From an uncultured Marinomonas sp. (GTDB lineage Bacteria; Pseudomonadota; Gammaproteobacteria; Pseudomonadales; Marinomonadaceae): a DNA stretch of 64,000 nt. Under the pieces are notes generated by a model. It had not been told where the DNA came from and ran no database searches. It saw only the letters and a program-made list of their open reading frames with translations. The position numbers and the translations under genes are program-made. The number at the start of each line of letters is the position of its first letter. Position 1 is the stretch's first letter. The DNA lies in assembly GCA_947493575.1 (NCBI GenBank), contig CANLRQ010000002.1, forward strand, positions 186,001 through 250,000, written 5' to 3'. This document shows, piece by piece, positions 18,577 through 30,200 of this stretch.

Positions 18577-19155
18577 ACTATACCTATTCATCCTCCACCT
18601 TTTCCTCATTCAAGGTACTAAACAGTGCATTTTTTGTGTTATATGGTTCTTCTATAGTTCTCACTTTATCCCACTCAGCTGGACGAGTAGAGGTGTGGAT
18701 GTCTTTCAATTTTTGAAGTGCCAGACAAGTTGACTTCTTGCTCTTGGTATAATAACTCCCTCATTCTTGAATTTGGCTTTAAGTTTAAGCCGTGATCAGA
18801 GAAACATAAACAACCACACCCAGTTTATATTTCCAGAAACTTCAACTTATTGAAATATATAAATTAAATGGGTGGGTGTCTTTGATTACTGTTATACACT
18901 CGCCCATTCATGTGTATAAGACTCACTGAATCTAACATCTCATGGCCTGTAAACCCTTGACGACCTGTTAACCCAAAGCTGTCCCAGTCTTCTAAAAAGT
19001 CGTCCTCATAGACCTTAACAAATTCGCTTCATAGAAAACCCGTCAACCATCACGTATATGTCCGGCATTACTCGTGGCTGTTGAAGAATTCAAGGTAACA
19101 ACAAATCAATTGCCCTTCTCTTTATTACGCTTAACTGCCTATTTTGAAGGTCACT
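18577..19155. other. Gene-poor stretch upstream of the antitoxin locus
   Basis: About 580 bp with no recognised gene. One minus-strand frame of about 58 codons ending at 18584 (...TRPAEWDKVRTIEEPYN...EEKVEDE) stays open and ends in an acidic tail, but it lacks a clear start and I do not recognise it. The rest is broken in all frames. I take it as decayed accessory DNA up to the second 63-bp repeat. Confidence 0.4.
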
Positions 19156-19218
19156 CTTTTGGATATTTTAAAAGAGTGTGTTACAACTTCTTTATAAACA
19201 ATCACTCTTTAATTTGAT
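19156..19218. repeat. 63-bp direct repeat, right copy
   Basis: Differs from 17008-17070 at one base. It lies 67 bp upstream of the Nudix gene and may contain its promoter. It marks the right border of the toxin-antitoxin mini-island. Confidence 0.9.
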
Positions 19219-19284
19219 TACCCGTATTTACTTGATGGCATAATCAAGCATTAAAACTCGATTCACAAACAAAGAAGTACTTTC

Positions 19285-19815
19285 ATGGCAGAAGAAATAA
19301 TGACTCTTGTTGATGAGCACAATCAAGTCATCGGTAACGTTGCTCGGAGCCAGATGCGTTTTGGCATTGATTTCCATCGTGCCACTTACATTTTAGTCTT
19401 CACTCCTACAGGTCAACTTGTCATACAAAAAAGAACACTCAATAAATCTTTTTGTCCCGGCTGGTATGGTATTACCACAGGTGGCGTTGTCGCTGATGGA
19501 GAGTCCTATCAATTATGCGCCCAAAGGGAATTAATTGAAGAACTGGGTATTAACGCTGAACTTACCTGCCATGGTCTTTTTTATACGGAGGGAGAAGGTT
19601 TTAAAATTTGGGGGAAAATTTATTCATGCCTTTATGATGAATCTAAACATGGCCCTCTTGTACCACAGCCAAGTGAAGTAGCATCATTACACTTTATGAG
19701 TGTAAAAGAGATTATAGATAATACAGACAACCTTCTATTCACCAAAGACTCTCTCGACGCCTTGGAGTATTACCTCAATGACCGTACTCAAAACAATACG
19801 ACAGATCCTCTTTAG
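19285..19815 (+). CDS. yfcD: Nudix hydrolase, YfcD-like
   Basis: Nudix-superfamily hydrolase of 176 aa. The complete Nudix box is present near residues 67-90 (GG..ADGE.......RELIEELGI, i.e. G-x5-E-x7-REL-x-EE-x-G). The N-terminal VDEHNQVIGNVARSQMR and FHRATYILVF resemble YfcD and isopentenyl-diphosphate isomerase-like Nudix proteins. The substrate is unknown. Its 3' end overlaps the next gene by 38 nt, so the two are probably co-transcribed. Confidence 0.85.
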   Translation: MAEEIMTLVDEHNQVIGNVARSQMRFGIDFHRATYILVFTPTGQLVIQKRTLNKSFCPGWYGITTGGVVADGESYQLCAQRELIEELGINAELTCHGLFYTEGEGFKIWGKIYSCLYDESKHGPLVPQPSEVASLHFMSVKEIIDNTDNLLFTKDSLDALEYYLNDRTQNNTTDPL

Positions 19816-20575
19816 TCTGGTTTTTACCGCTTTTACTCTCAATAGTTGGGCGATTGAGCGATGGGAAAGCCCTGCTTATTTACAACAAAGCTTTCTCACC
19901 ATCGCTTTGCAGAGAGAATACGACAAAAAAGCAAACCCTCGATTGTTACGTTGGGAAAAGCCAATAGACGTATATTTTGAAAGCGACTTTGGTGATGCAC
20001 TATTACAAAAAGAACTGCTTTCGGTACAACTTAAACATCTGTCCTTTATTACTGGTGTTCCAATCAGTTTTAATGAAAATAAAGAAGACAGTAATATTTT
20101 CATTGTTTTCACGGCTTATAAAAACCTTGAACCTAAAGTAGAAGAATACATAGGTGACCCAGACACAATTCGTGAAGCCATTCAAGAAGCGATTTGTTTA
20201 GGTACTTTCTTCTCTAATAGACAATCTCAAATAATCAAGGGAGCTATTATCATTCCTGTCGACTACGCACGACAAAAAGCCCGTTTCTTGGACTGCATCA
20301 TTGAAGAAATCACTCAACTGATGGGATTACCAAATGATTCAAACGATGTCTATCCCTCTATTTTCAATGATTCCAGCATTGACTCTTATATCAGCCCATT
20401 AGACTATTTATTGTTAAAAATGCTCTACTCTAAAAGACTTAATGCTGGCATGAGCATTCAAGAAACAAAGCGAGTCTTACCTTTAGCCATAAGAGATTTA
20501 TTCGACTTTGGAGAAGTGAAAAACGCCGCCAGATTATCAAGAGAATACAGCCTGCAAGAATACCTAGGTGACTGA
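19778..20575 (+). CDS. Secreted DUF2927-family protein
   Basis: A signal peptide (MTVLKTIRQILFSLVFTAFTLNSWA) precedes about 240 residues with the DUF2927 pattern, notably CIIEEITQLMGLPNDSNDVYPSIFND and YISPLDYLLLKMLYS near residues 175-220. That block resembles a metalloprotease zinc helix, but the expected HExxH reads IEEIT, so protease activity is unlikely or altered. No function is established to my knowledge. The overlap with the Nudix gene suggests one transcript. Confidence 0.75.
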   Translation: MTVLKTIRQILFSLVFTAFTLNSWAIERWESPAYLQQSFLTIALQREYDKKANPRLLRWEKPIDVYFESDFGDALLQKELLSVQLKHLSFITGVPISFNENKEDSNIFIVFTAYKNLEPKVEEYIGDPDTIREAIQEAICLGTFFSNRQSQIIKGAIIIPVDYARQKARFLDCIIEEITQLMGLPNDSNDVYPSIFNDSSIDSYISPLDYLLLKMLYSKRLNAGMSIQETKRVLPLAIRDLFDFGEVKNAARLSREYSLQEYLGD

Positions 20576-20717
20576 AGCTAATAGGCTAAAATAAACACTT
20601 TTATTAACCTCCGTCACTTTTTTTGACCACATCCGTGTAAATACTGAGGTTTCGCTCTGCTTTTATAAAAGAACTTAGGTAAAATGCCGCTAGTTTCTTT
20701 TAAATCGGAGTAAATCA

Positions 20718-22234
<1,517 letters not shown>

Positions 22235-22429
22235 CCACGACATCTTCAATAAACCCTATGTCATCTAGTGCATTGTTTGTCACTCTTTTGCATTCTATTT
22301 AGCACCGCATTTCTTCTGTTTATTCATCGGGGCAGAGCAATAGAAACAAAGACAAACAGCAGAGACTGAAGTGAGAGTATAATTCTAATATAAGTTTAAA
22401 CTTAAAAACTTATGATGAGGAGTACAAAA

Positions 22430-22490
22430 AAGAGGCTGTGTGCCTAATACTGTTCACTTAAACGAAACAGCATTAGCCACACAGCCTCTT
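22430..22490 (-). terminator. Long-stem terminator after the ABC transporter operon
   Basis: Arms starting AAGAGGCTGTGTG pair over about 25 nt with two mismatches, around a short loop. Read on the minus strand the stem is followed by a run of T, giving a strong intrinsic terminator for the permease gene ending at 22510. It lies between convergent units and may also stop the PII transcript. Confidence 0.82.
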
Positions 22491-22509
22491 CTTTATCATT
22501 AATAGAAAA

Positions 22510-23220
22510 CTAACCTTTATCGGGCACTTTTACATTAATTGGGCCTAAGTAACGGTTCTGACGTTTCTCAACTTGCTTAAAGATGGCAATAATCACCATG
22601 CTAATCACAAGGTAAATAACACCTGCAGCTAAGAAAATTTCGATTGGCGTATAAGTTCGAGCAATAATTGTTCGAGCCATGCCCGTCAAATCCAATAAGG
22701 TAATAGTACTAGCAAGGGCACTCCCTTTCAGCATAAGGATAATTTCATTACCGTAAGCAGGTAACACAATGCCAAACGCTCTAGGTAATAGGATACGACG
22801 ATACATCTGTACTCTTGTCATACCAACCACTTTACACGCTTCCACTTCACCAACAGGAATTGCTTGAATCGCTCCACGGAAAATCTCCGCAGTATAAGCG
22901 GACGTATTCAAAGTAAAAGCAATAATGGCACACCAAAAAGGCTCCCTTAAAATTGGCCAAAATATACTTTCTTTAACTACTTCAAACTGTGAAGCGCCGT
23001 AATACACCAAAAATATTTGTACTAATAAAGGCGTACCTCGAAAGAAAAAGATGTATAAAAAAGGAAACACACGCACTAACGGAGAAGAGGATATACGAGC
23101 TAAAGCAATTGGTAACGCAAAAATTGCCCCTAATACAATCGATAACAAAACCAATTGAAAAGTGACCCAAGCACCATCGAGAAGGCGTGGGAAGTAACTA
23201 ATTACAACAGAAAATTCCAT
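22510..23220 (-). CDS. Polar amino-acid ABC transporter permease (AotM/HisM-like)
   Basis: Inner-membrane permease of a histidine/arginine/ornithine-type importer. It has five or so hydrophobic segments and the EAA loop EVEACKVVGMTRVQMYRRILLPRAF near residues 125-150. The N-terminal FSVVISYFPRLLDGAWVTFQLVLLSI is typical of the HisM/ArtM group. 236 aa. It is the last gene of SBP-permease-permease. The ATG lies 2 nt after the stop of the upstream permease gene. The nearby ArgR-type regulator and GDH suggest arginine or ornithine as substrate. Confidence 0.9.
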   Translation of the reverse strand: MEFSVVISYFPRLLDGAWVTFQLVLLSIVLGAIFALPIALARISSSPLVRVFPFLYIFFFRGTPLLVQIFLVYYGASQFEVVKESIFWPILREPFWCAIIAFTLNTSAYTAEIFRGAIQAIPVGEVEACKVVGMTRVQMYRRILLPRAFGIVLPAYGNEIILMLKGSALASTITLLDLTGMARTIIARTYTPIEIFLAAGVIYLVISMVIIAIFKQVEKRQNRYLGPINVKVPDKG

Positions 23221-23222
23221 AA

Positions 23223-23912
23223 TTACGCCCTCTTAATGCCACGACTGGCTTTTTGTTCCATATAATGAACAGCAACCATAGACACAATGGTTAATATCAA
23301 ATACATGCATGCTGCAGCACTATAGAATAAGAAAGGTTCTTTCGTTGTACTAACGGCAATATTGGCTTTACGCATAATATCGTCCAGCCCAACGACAGAA
23401 ACTAAAGCCGTATCTTTAAGTAGAACAAGGAACAGATTGCCTAATCCGGGTAATGCCATTCGCCATACTTGAGGCAAAATGATTCGATAAAATTTACGAA
23501 CTTTCCCCATCCCCATGGCCGTTGCCGCTTCATGTTGGCCTTTTGGTATCGACTGTAACGCGCCACGAAAAACTTCTGTTGCATAAGCGCCAAAAGTCAG
23601 ACCGAGTGCTGTTACCCCTGCGGTAAATGCACCAATTTCAATGTATTCATCATACCCAAACAAACTTGCAACAGACATCAGTACAGAGGTGGCACCAAAA
23701 TAAATAATCAATACTGTTAACAGTTCAGGAATACCACGAATAATGGTGGTGTAAGCATTTGCTATCCATTGCAAAACTTTTATAGATGACAGCTTCGCTG
23801 ACGCGCCTAGTAAGCCTAGGATCAAACCAACTACTAGAGATGCGAATGCTAATTCAACAGTAATAATAGCCCCTTGTAAGAGCTGATCACCGAATCCATG
23901 CAGATCAATCAT
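23223..23912 (-). CDS. Polar amino-acid ABC transporter permease (AotQ/HisQ-like)
   Basis: Second permease of the importer, of the HisQ/ArtQ group. It starts IDLHGFGDQLLQGAIITVELAFASL, has several membrane helices and carries the EAA loop HEAATAMGMGKVRKFYRIILPQVW near residues 140-165. 229 aa. It forms a heterodimer with the downstream permease in this family. The SBP gene lies 98 nt upstream. Confidence 0.9.
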   Translation of the reverse strand: MIDLHGFGDQLLQGAIITVELAFASLVVGLILGLLGASAKLSSIKVLQWIANAYTTIIRGIPELLTVLIIYFGATSVLMSVASLFGYDEYIEIGAFTAGVTALGLTFGAYATEVFRGALQSIPKGQHEAATAMGMGKVRKFYRIILPQVWRMALPGLGNLFLVLLKDTALVSVVGLDDIMRKANIAVSTTKEPFLFYSAAACMYLILTIVSMVAVHYMEQKASRGIKRA

Positions 23913-24010
23913 AATAATTTCTCAGAATAGACTAGAAGAGAGAAAGATAAACAACCTATATAGGTTGTTTATCTGGACTTAATACTAACTCAGTAGTCTT
24001 AACCTACGAT

Positions 24011-24766
24011 TTAGTAAATAGAGAATGGGAAATACTTAGCGTTAATTGTTGCATACGTGCCATCTGCTAAGATTTCTTCTAACGCCTTATCAAATTTTGC
24101 TTTCAGCTTATCGCCTTTACGAACGGCAATACCGATTTCGTCATTTTTCTGAAAAGCATCACCTTTAAATTCAAATTTTTCACCGCTTTCAGACGATTTT
24201 AACCAGTTATAGGTTGGTAGCTCATCAGATAAAATAATATCCAAACGACCAGCAAGAAGATCTAAATATACGTTATCTTGATTATCGTAGAATTTTAAAT
24301 CAGCTTTGCCAGTAAAGTTATCTTCTAGATACTGTGCACCTAAAGTTGCACGCTGTGCACCAATGACTTTACCGTCCAAGTTATCTAGATCAAAAGATGT
24401 GCCTTTTTCGCCTAGGAAACGCAACCCACCAGAATAGTATTTATTCGTAAAATCAACCACTCTTAGACGCTCTTCAGTGATAGACATAGAAGCAATAATA
24501 GCATCGAATTTACGTACTTTAAGACCAGGAATTAAACCATCCCAATCTTGAGTCACAACTTCACAATCTGCTTTCATTTTTTCACAAAGTGCCCAAGCAA
24601 TATCAACATCAAAACCCTGAGCTGTGCCAGAGTCATCGATAAAGTTAAATGGGGCCCAAGCACCTTCAGTTGCAATTTTAACTTTATCCGCTGCTTGTAC
24701 TGATAAAGAGGTCATTGCTGCACCAGCAAAGATAAGTGAAGTTACGGCAAATTTCTTCATTTTCAT
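24011..24766 (-). CDS. Amino-acid ABC transporter substrate-binding protein (arginine/ornithine type)
   Basis: Periplasmic binding protein, family 3. The signal peptide ends at SVQAA near residue 26. Binding-fold landmarks are EGAWAPFNFIDDSGTAQGFDVDIAWALCEKM, WDGLIPGLKVRKFDAIIASMSITEERL and VDFTNKYY. These resemble AotJ, ArtJ and HisJ, and the exact ligand cannot be read. 251 aa. The ATPase gene lies upstream across a 119-nt gap, so the two may have different expression levels. Confidence 0.9.
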   Translation of the reverse strand: MKMKKFAVTSLIFAGAAMTSLSVQAADKVKIATEGAWAPFNFIDDSGTAQGFDVDIAWALCEKMKADCEVVTQDWDGLIPGLKVRKFDAIIASMSITEERLRVVDFTNKYYSGGLRFLGEKGTSFDLDNLDGKVIGAQRATLGAQYLEDNFTGKADLKFYDNQDNVYLDLLAGRLDIILSDELPTYNWLKSSESGEKFEFKGDAFQKNDEIGIAVRKGDKLKAKFDKALEEILADGTYATINAKYFPFSIY

Positions 24767-24885
24767 AGTTTGATCCTTTATGAGTTTTATTAATTATAAT
24801 GATTATTTATTGTTATTCAGTTTTATTAAACTGTTTTTTTGAACTGTTGTTTACATAGCGCATGACAAGTAAGAACATTCTACTG

Positions 24886-25653
24886 TTAAAAAGCACTAGA
24901 TAAAAAGCTTTTGCAACGTTCAGATTGCGGGTTTTCAAATAATTGGCTAGGTGTGCCCTTTTCTTCTACCAAACCTTGATGAAGAAATACGACTTCACTT
25001 GATACTTCTCTGGCAAAATTCATCTCATGAGTAACGATTAACATCGTTCTTCCTTCTTCTGCCAAATTGCGCATCACACCTAATACCTCACCAACCAACT
25101 CGGGATCTAAAGCAGAGGTAGGCTCATCAAACAAAATGACTTGCGGGTCCATGGCTAAAGTACGAGCAATAGCAACACGTTGTTGCTGTCCACCAGACAA
25201 CTGACTTGGATACATGTCTTTTTTCTCAGCAATGCCGACTTTATTTAATAAATGTTCAGCATAATCTCTTACTTCATGTTTTGGACGCTTCAGCACATGG
25301 GCTGGGCCTTCCATCACATTATCTAGAATGGTCATATGAGGCCATAGGTTAAAGCTTTGGAATACAAATCCAATTTGTTGGCGCATTGCCGTCAATTGCT
25401 TCATGTTAGCCGCAACAAGATCCGTTTCTCCTTGAACTAAGGAAAGCGGATCGCCATTAAAAATAATTTCCCCTTTCGTTGGGTTTTCTAATAAATTAAC
25501 ACAACGCAGGAAAGTACTTTTACCTGAACCACTAGAACCTAGAATCGAAATAACATCGCCATCATAAGCCTTTAATGAAAGGCCTTTTAATACTTCAACA
25601 TCTCCAAAGGTTTTATGGATATCGTTCAGCTCTAACGCTGGGATTTTTGACAT
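24886..25653 (-). CDS. Amino-acid ABC transporter ATP-binding protein (HisP/AotP-like)
   Basis: Cytoplasmic ATPase of the importer. Walker [19 protein letters not shown] near residue 35, Q-loop [11 protein letters not shown], signature [19 protein letters not shown], Walker [15 protein letters not shown] and the His switch IVTHEMNFA are all present. 255 aa. The order ATPase, binding protein, permease, permease differs from P. aeruginosa aotJQMOP, where the ATPase is late. A MITE lies upstream, between this gene and its presumed regulator. Confidence 0.94.
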   Translation of the reverse strand: MSKIPALELNDIHKTFGDVEVLKGLSLKAYDGDVISILGSSGSGKSTFLRCVNLLENPTKGEIIFNGDPLSLVQGETDLVAANMKQLTAMRQQIGFVFQSFNLWPHMTILDNVMEGPAHVLKRPKHEVRDYAEHLLNKVGIAEKKDMYPSQLSGGQQQRVAIARTLAMDPQVILFDEPTSALDPELVGEVLGVMRNLAEEGRTMLIVTHEMNFAREVSSEVVFLHQGLVEEKGTPSQLFENPQSERCKSFLSSAF

Positions 25654-25752
25654 ATCAGATCACCCTTTCTAATGAACACTTATTTTGTAATTACGACTTA
25701 AACTGCCTCGTATTTCATCATTTAAAAGACATTTGCGCAATATTAATAGGTT

Positions 25753-25892
25753 GAGACCTTTGCACGAAGTCATGAGCAATGATAAAACGAGGCAAAAACA
25801 GACTAAGAAGCAGAGTTTATGAGTTATAACTGCGCATTTTGAGTCAGTTTTTAACAAAGTATTAGCAAGCGTAGTAGTCGTGCAAAGGTCTC
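25753..25892. mobile_element. MITE copy 3 (140 bp), between the ABC ATPase gene and the AraC regulator
   Basis: Perfect 15-bp terminal repeats (GAGACCTTTGCACGA and its complement) and a clean 5-bp target duplication AGGTT (25748-25752 and 25893-25897). It is the best preserved copy and a good reference for the family. Confidence 0.92.
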
Positions 25893-25941
25893 AGGTTTGC
25901 TTATCTAAATACTCAAATAACTGAGCATTACATATCCTAAA

Positions 25942-26994
25942 CTATTTCATCCATAGTTGGCGTTTTTTCTTATCTAATTGCTTAGATTTAGTGTCTTGCG
26001 GAGTAGACAATTTTCTTTCCTCTCTTGGTGTAACACCAAAAAAACTTTTGTAAGTGGTACTAAAATGAGGTGCAGATTTAAAGCCACAATCTTGCCCAAT
26101 TTGAATAACACTCTTATCAGACTGAGTCAATAATTGTTTTGCGTAGTTCAACCTAAGTTCTAAATAATACCTTGAGGGCATGGAGTCCAAATTGCGCTTA
26201 AAAAGACGCTCCAAATGGCGGCGAGATAGACCAATATGGTACGCAATGTCATCTGGACTTAAAGGTTCATTAATATTGGCTTCCATTAATTGAACCGCCT
26301 CAATTAATTTTGGCTGCCCAATACCAATACGTGCTTGCAAAGGAATACGCTGCGGATCCTCATGGGTACGAATTCGTTCACAAACAAACTGCTCTGAGAT
26401 ACTACTGGCCAGATTCATCCCATGTTGCTTACCAATCATAAACAGCATCATATCCATAGCGGCGGTTCCACCACTGCAAGTGAATCTGTCTTTATCCACT
26501 TCAAACAAATGATTAGACACTCTGGTTTCAGGAAACTCATCCCGTAAATTGGCAATACTCCACCAATGAATAGTGGCACGATAGCCATCTAGAAGCCCTG
26601 ATTTTGCCAATAAATAGCTGCCTGTACATAAACCGCCTAAACCAATTCGACGATTTGCCAAGTGTTTAAGCCAACTCTCAAGAGCAGGGTTATCATTTTG
26701 AGTTACCGGAGAAGCTCCGCAGATAAATACTGCGTCCAGATCTTTAGGAGACTCTAATATCAGATGGTCTGCCACCGTTTTCACACCCGTATTAGAAAGA
26801 ACCTCTTTACTTTCGTAACTAATTGTACAAAATTGATACAACTCTTTTCCACTTACCCAGTTCGCTAAATGTAAAGTCTCAATAGCAGAGGAGAAACCTA
26901 ACATAGAGTAATGAGGGAGCAGTAAAAAACCATACTTTAATGGTTTACCACTGGCCTGCGTAATCTCTCTTGATGAAAATTCGCGCTTATACAA
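25942..26994 (-). CDS. GlxA/ArgR-type AraC-family transcriptional regulator
   Basis: An N-terminal DJ-1/GATase1-like domain (residues about 20-190, with GGLCTGSYLLAKSGLLDG and FTCSGGTAAMDMMLFMIG) is followed by two AraC HTH motifs (IAYHIGLSRRHLERLFKRNLD near 258 and IGQDCGFKSAPHFSTTYKSFFGVTP near 305). This layout is shared with P. aeruginosa ArgR, which controls aot, aru and gdhB genes. Here the gene is next to an arginine-type importer and divergent from NAD-GDH, so arginine control is a reasonable inference. 350 aa. Confidence 0.88.
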   Translation of the reverse strand: MYKREFSSREITQASGKPLKYGFLLLPHYSMLGFSSAIETLHLANWVSGKELYQFCTISYESKEVLSNTGVKTVADHLILESPKDLDAVFICGASPVTQNDNPALESWLKHLANRRIGLGGLCTGSYLLAKSGLLDGYRATIHWWSIANLRDEFPETRVSNHLFEVDKDRFTCSGGTAAMDMMLFMIGKQHGMNLASSISEQFVCERIRTHEDPQRIPLQARIGIGQPKLIEAVQLMEANINEPLSPDDIAYHIGLSRRHLERLFKRNLDSMPSRYYLELRLNYAKQLLTQSDKSVIQIGQDCGFKSAPHFSTTYKSFFGVTPREERKLSTPQDTKSKQLDKKKRQLWMK

Positions 26995-27253
26995 GTTTTT
27001 ATCCTAGAATTATTACGTAAAAAAGGAGATTATTTCATATGCAATAGATAAAAAAGGGTTTTTCCCTTTTGATCAAGTACTATTAGCAATAATATGTTCA
27101 AAGCAAAAATAAATGTCGCATTCACTAAACTTATCATCTACCACAAGAGGCAATTTTTCATAATAATCACATAATAGCTCTGAAATGCAGTATCCGCGAT
27201 CTTATAACTAAAATAGGTTTTACAAGTACACCACTCATGAGGATGGGTATTAA

Positions 27254-30200
27254 ATGATTAATAATAAAAAAAACGAGTTAATTGAACGCATCGAAGTTGA
27301 GCTTAAAGACAACTTTTCACCAACACACATAGACAGCCTTACTCAGCTTACTCGTCTTTACTTTCAAGATTCATTGACTGAAGACATGGTAAATGAGCCT
27401 ATCGAAAACTTATATGGCACAATTGTTTGTCTATGGGATTTCATTCAAAACCGCGAAACAGACACACCTAAAATTCGCGTTTATAACCCCAATTATGAAG
27501 AACATAGCTGGCAGTCTACTCATACAGTTATTGAAGTTCTAACAGAAGACATGCCATTTCTTGTGTCATCATTCAATATGGCACTAGTTCGCTTAGGGCT
27601 TACGATTCACCTAACTTCTCACCCAGCTCTTCTCGTCACTCGTGATGCATCGGGTGATTTACAATCTCTAAGTAATGAGGGTGGAAACGAAGCACTGATT
27701 CATTTTGAGATTGATCGCATTTCTGATTTGTCCAAATTCGATGAAATCAAAGCGGAATTAGTAAAAACACTTGCAGATGTAAAACAAACAGTTGAAGACT
27801 GGCCAGCAATGAATGATAAGTTGCTAAGCATCATCAAAGAATCCGAGCAAGCAAAACACCTTAAAAGTGACGAAGGCCACAAAGAAAACTTAGATTTTCT
27901 TCGTTGGGTTGCCAATAACCATTTCACTTTTATCGGTTTCCGCTCCTATGACTTAGTTACTGAAAGCAAAGAAACACATCTAAAATTAGTTAACGGCTCT
28001 GGTTTGGGTACGTTTCGTGATAAAGACTCAACATCAATCAAACGCGATATCATTTTAGATGATCGCCTGTCTAAACTTGCTATCGATAATAGCAATGCCA
28101 TTATATTGACAAAATCTACCGCTGTTTCCAGTGTTCACCGCCCTGTTCACTTAGACTATTTAGGCATTAAACGCTTTGATAAGTCAGGTAAAGTGATCGG
28201 TGAGTGGCGTTTCTTTGGTTTGTATTCTTCCGCAGCGTACGTAGCTCGTTTGCAAGATATTCCTCTACTTAGAAAGAAGCTTGATCACATTGTTGAGCGT
28301 TGTGATGTTGATCCAAACAGCCACAAAGGCAAAAACCTTAAGCATATTTTAAACAGTTATCCGCGTGATGAAATGCTACAAGCGCCTGTTGATGAACTGC
28401 TTATCACCATACAAAATATCTTGGCGATTCAAGAGCGTCGTCAATTACGCGTATTCCTGCGTAAAGATTTATATGGTCGCTTTATCAATGCGTTAGTCTA
28501 CGTACCACGTGATCGCTACAACACAGAGCTGCGTGTAAAAATGCAGCAAATTCTGATTGATGCCTGTGACGGCACAAGTTCTGAGTTTAATGTTCAATTC
28601 TCTCAACTTGTATTGGCGCGTGTTAACTTCACCATTCAAACATCATCCAAAAATAGTTTGGATCACGTTGATGCCGAAGACATTCAACGTAAAATGCAAG
28701 ATGCTATGAACTCTTGGGATGACAAACTCCTGAATGCCATGCACGTGTCTATGGGTGAAGAGAAAAGTAATGCGTTATATGCTAAATTTGCGCCTTACTT
28801 ACCAGCGGCTTATCGTGAAGATTTTTCACCTAATTCCGCAGTACTGGATATTGAAAGATTAAACAATCTTTCTGTCGATGGAGAAATTACCACTCACTTG
28901 TACCATCAAGTCGGTCAAGCTAAAGGAAATTACTTCTTCAAGGTTTACGGTTCAGGAACGACTCTAGTTCTATCTGATGTATTACCTATTTTGGAATGCA
29001 TGGGATTACGTGTACTAGAAGCGCGCCCTTATGAATTGGACAGCCATTCCGACTCCAATACTTGGGTTGTTGAGTTCGCTATTTCTGTTGATCAAAGTAT
29101 TGATCTAGAGAAAAAAGCGCAACGAGAAGCTTTCCAAGACGCATTCAATCAAATATTTGTCCGTCGTGTAGAAAACGATCATTTCAATGCATTGGTATTG
29201 GAAGCGTCGTTAACTTGGCGTCAAGTGACTATGCTTCGTGCTGTCACAAAATACTTAACGCAATTACAAGTTCCTTTCTCTTTGTCTTATATGCAACAGA
29301 CTCTAGAAAAGAATGCATCCATTGCTCGCTTGTTAGTGCAACTTTTTGAATTGCGTTTCGATCCAGCTCTATCTGCAAAACGTGAAGACAAAGTAGCCAA
29401 AATTCTAAGCAAGATTGAAGAGTCTCTTGATCTGGTTGCAAACCTAGATGAAGACAGAATTTTAAAACATTACTTGTCTGTCATTCAGGCGATGTTACGT
29501 ACTAACTTCTACCAATCTGATGAAAATGGCCGATCTAAGGATTATGTATCCTTTAAGTTGGATCCAAACTCAATCCCAGCTGTGCCTCTACCTCGTCCGA
29601 AATTCGAAATTTTCGTCTATGCGCCATGGGTGGAAGGTGTTCACATGCGAGGCGGTAAAGTCGCTCGTGGTGGTTTGCGTTGGTCTGACCGTATGGAAGA
29701 TTTCCGTACCGAAGTACTCGGCCTAGTAAAAGCACAAATGGTGAAAAACGCCGTTATTGTACCTGCTGGTGCAAAAGGTGGCTTTGTTGCAAAACAACTG
29801 AAGAAAAATGCTTCTCGTGATGACGTTCAAAAAGAAGTTGTTCGTTGTTATACAACCTTCATCAGCGGTTTGCTTGATGTTACGGACAACTTAATTAAGA
29901 ACAAAGTTGTTCCACCTACGTCCGTACAACGTTATGACGAAGATGATCCATACTTAGTTGTTGCAGCAGATAAAGGTACAGCTACCTTCTCTGACCTTGC
30001 AAACAGCATCTCTGAGAAATATGGCTTTTGGCTTGGTGACGCTTTTGCCTCTGGTGGCTCAAACGGCTACGACCATAAGAAAATGGGTATTACCGCACGT
30101 GGTGCATGGGAATCAGTTAAACGTCAATTTAAAGAGATTGGCATTAATTGCCAAACCACCGACTTCACTGCCGTTGGTGTAGGTGATATGGCAGGAGATG

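Noticed and set aside
17008..19218. Integron cassette array with attC sites
   Set aside because: Toxin-antitoxin content suggested it, but I find no GTTRRRY/RYYYAAC pairs at the gene ends and no integrase.
25669..25857. Open frame of 62 codons across MITE copy 3
   Set aside because: It lies in the non-coding MITE and changes in other copies, with no ribosome site.
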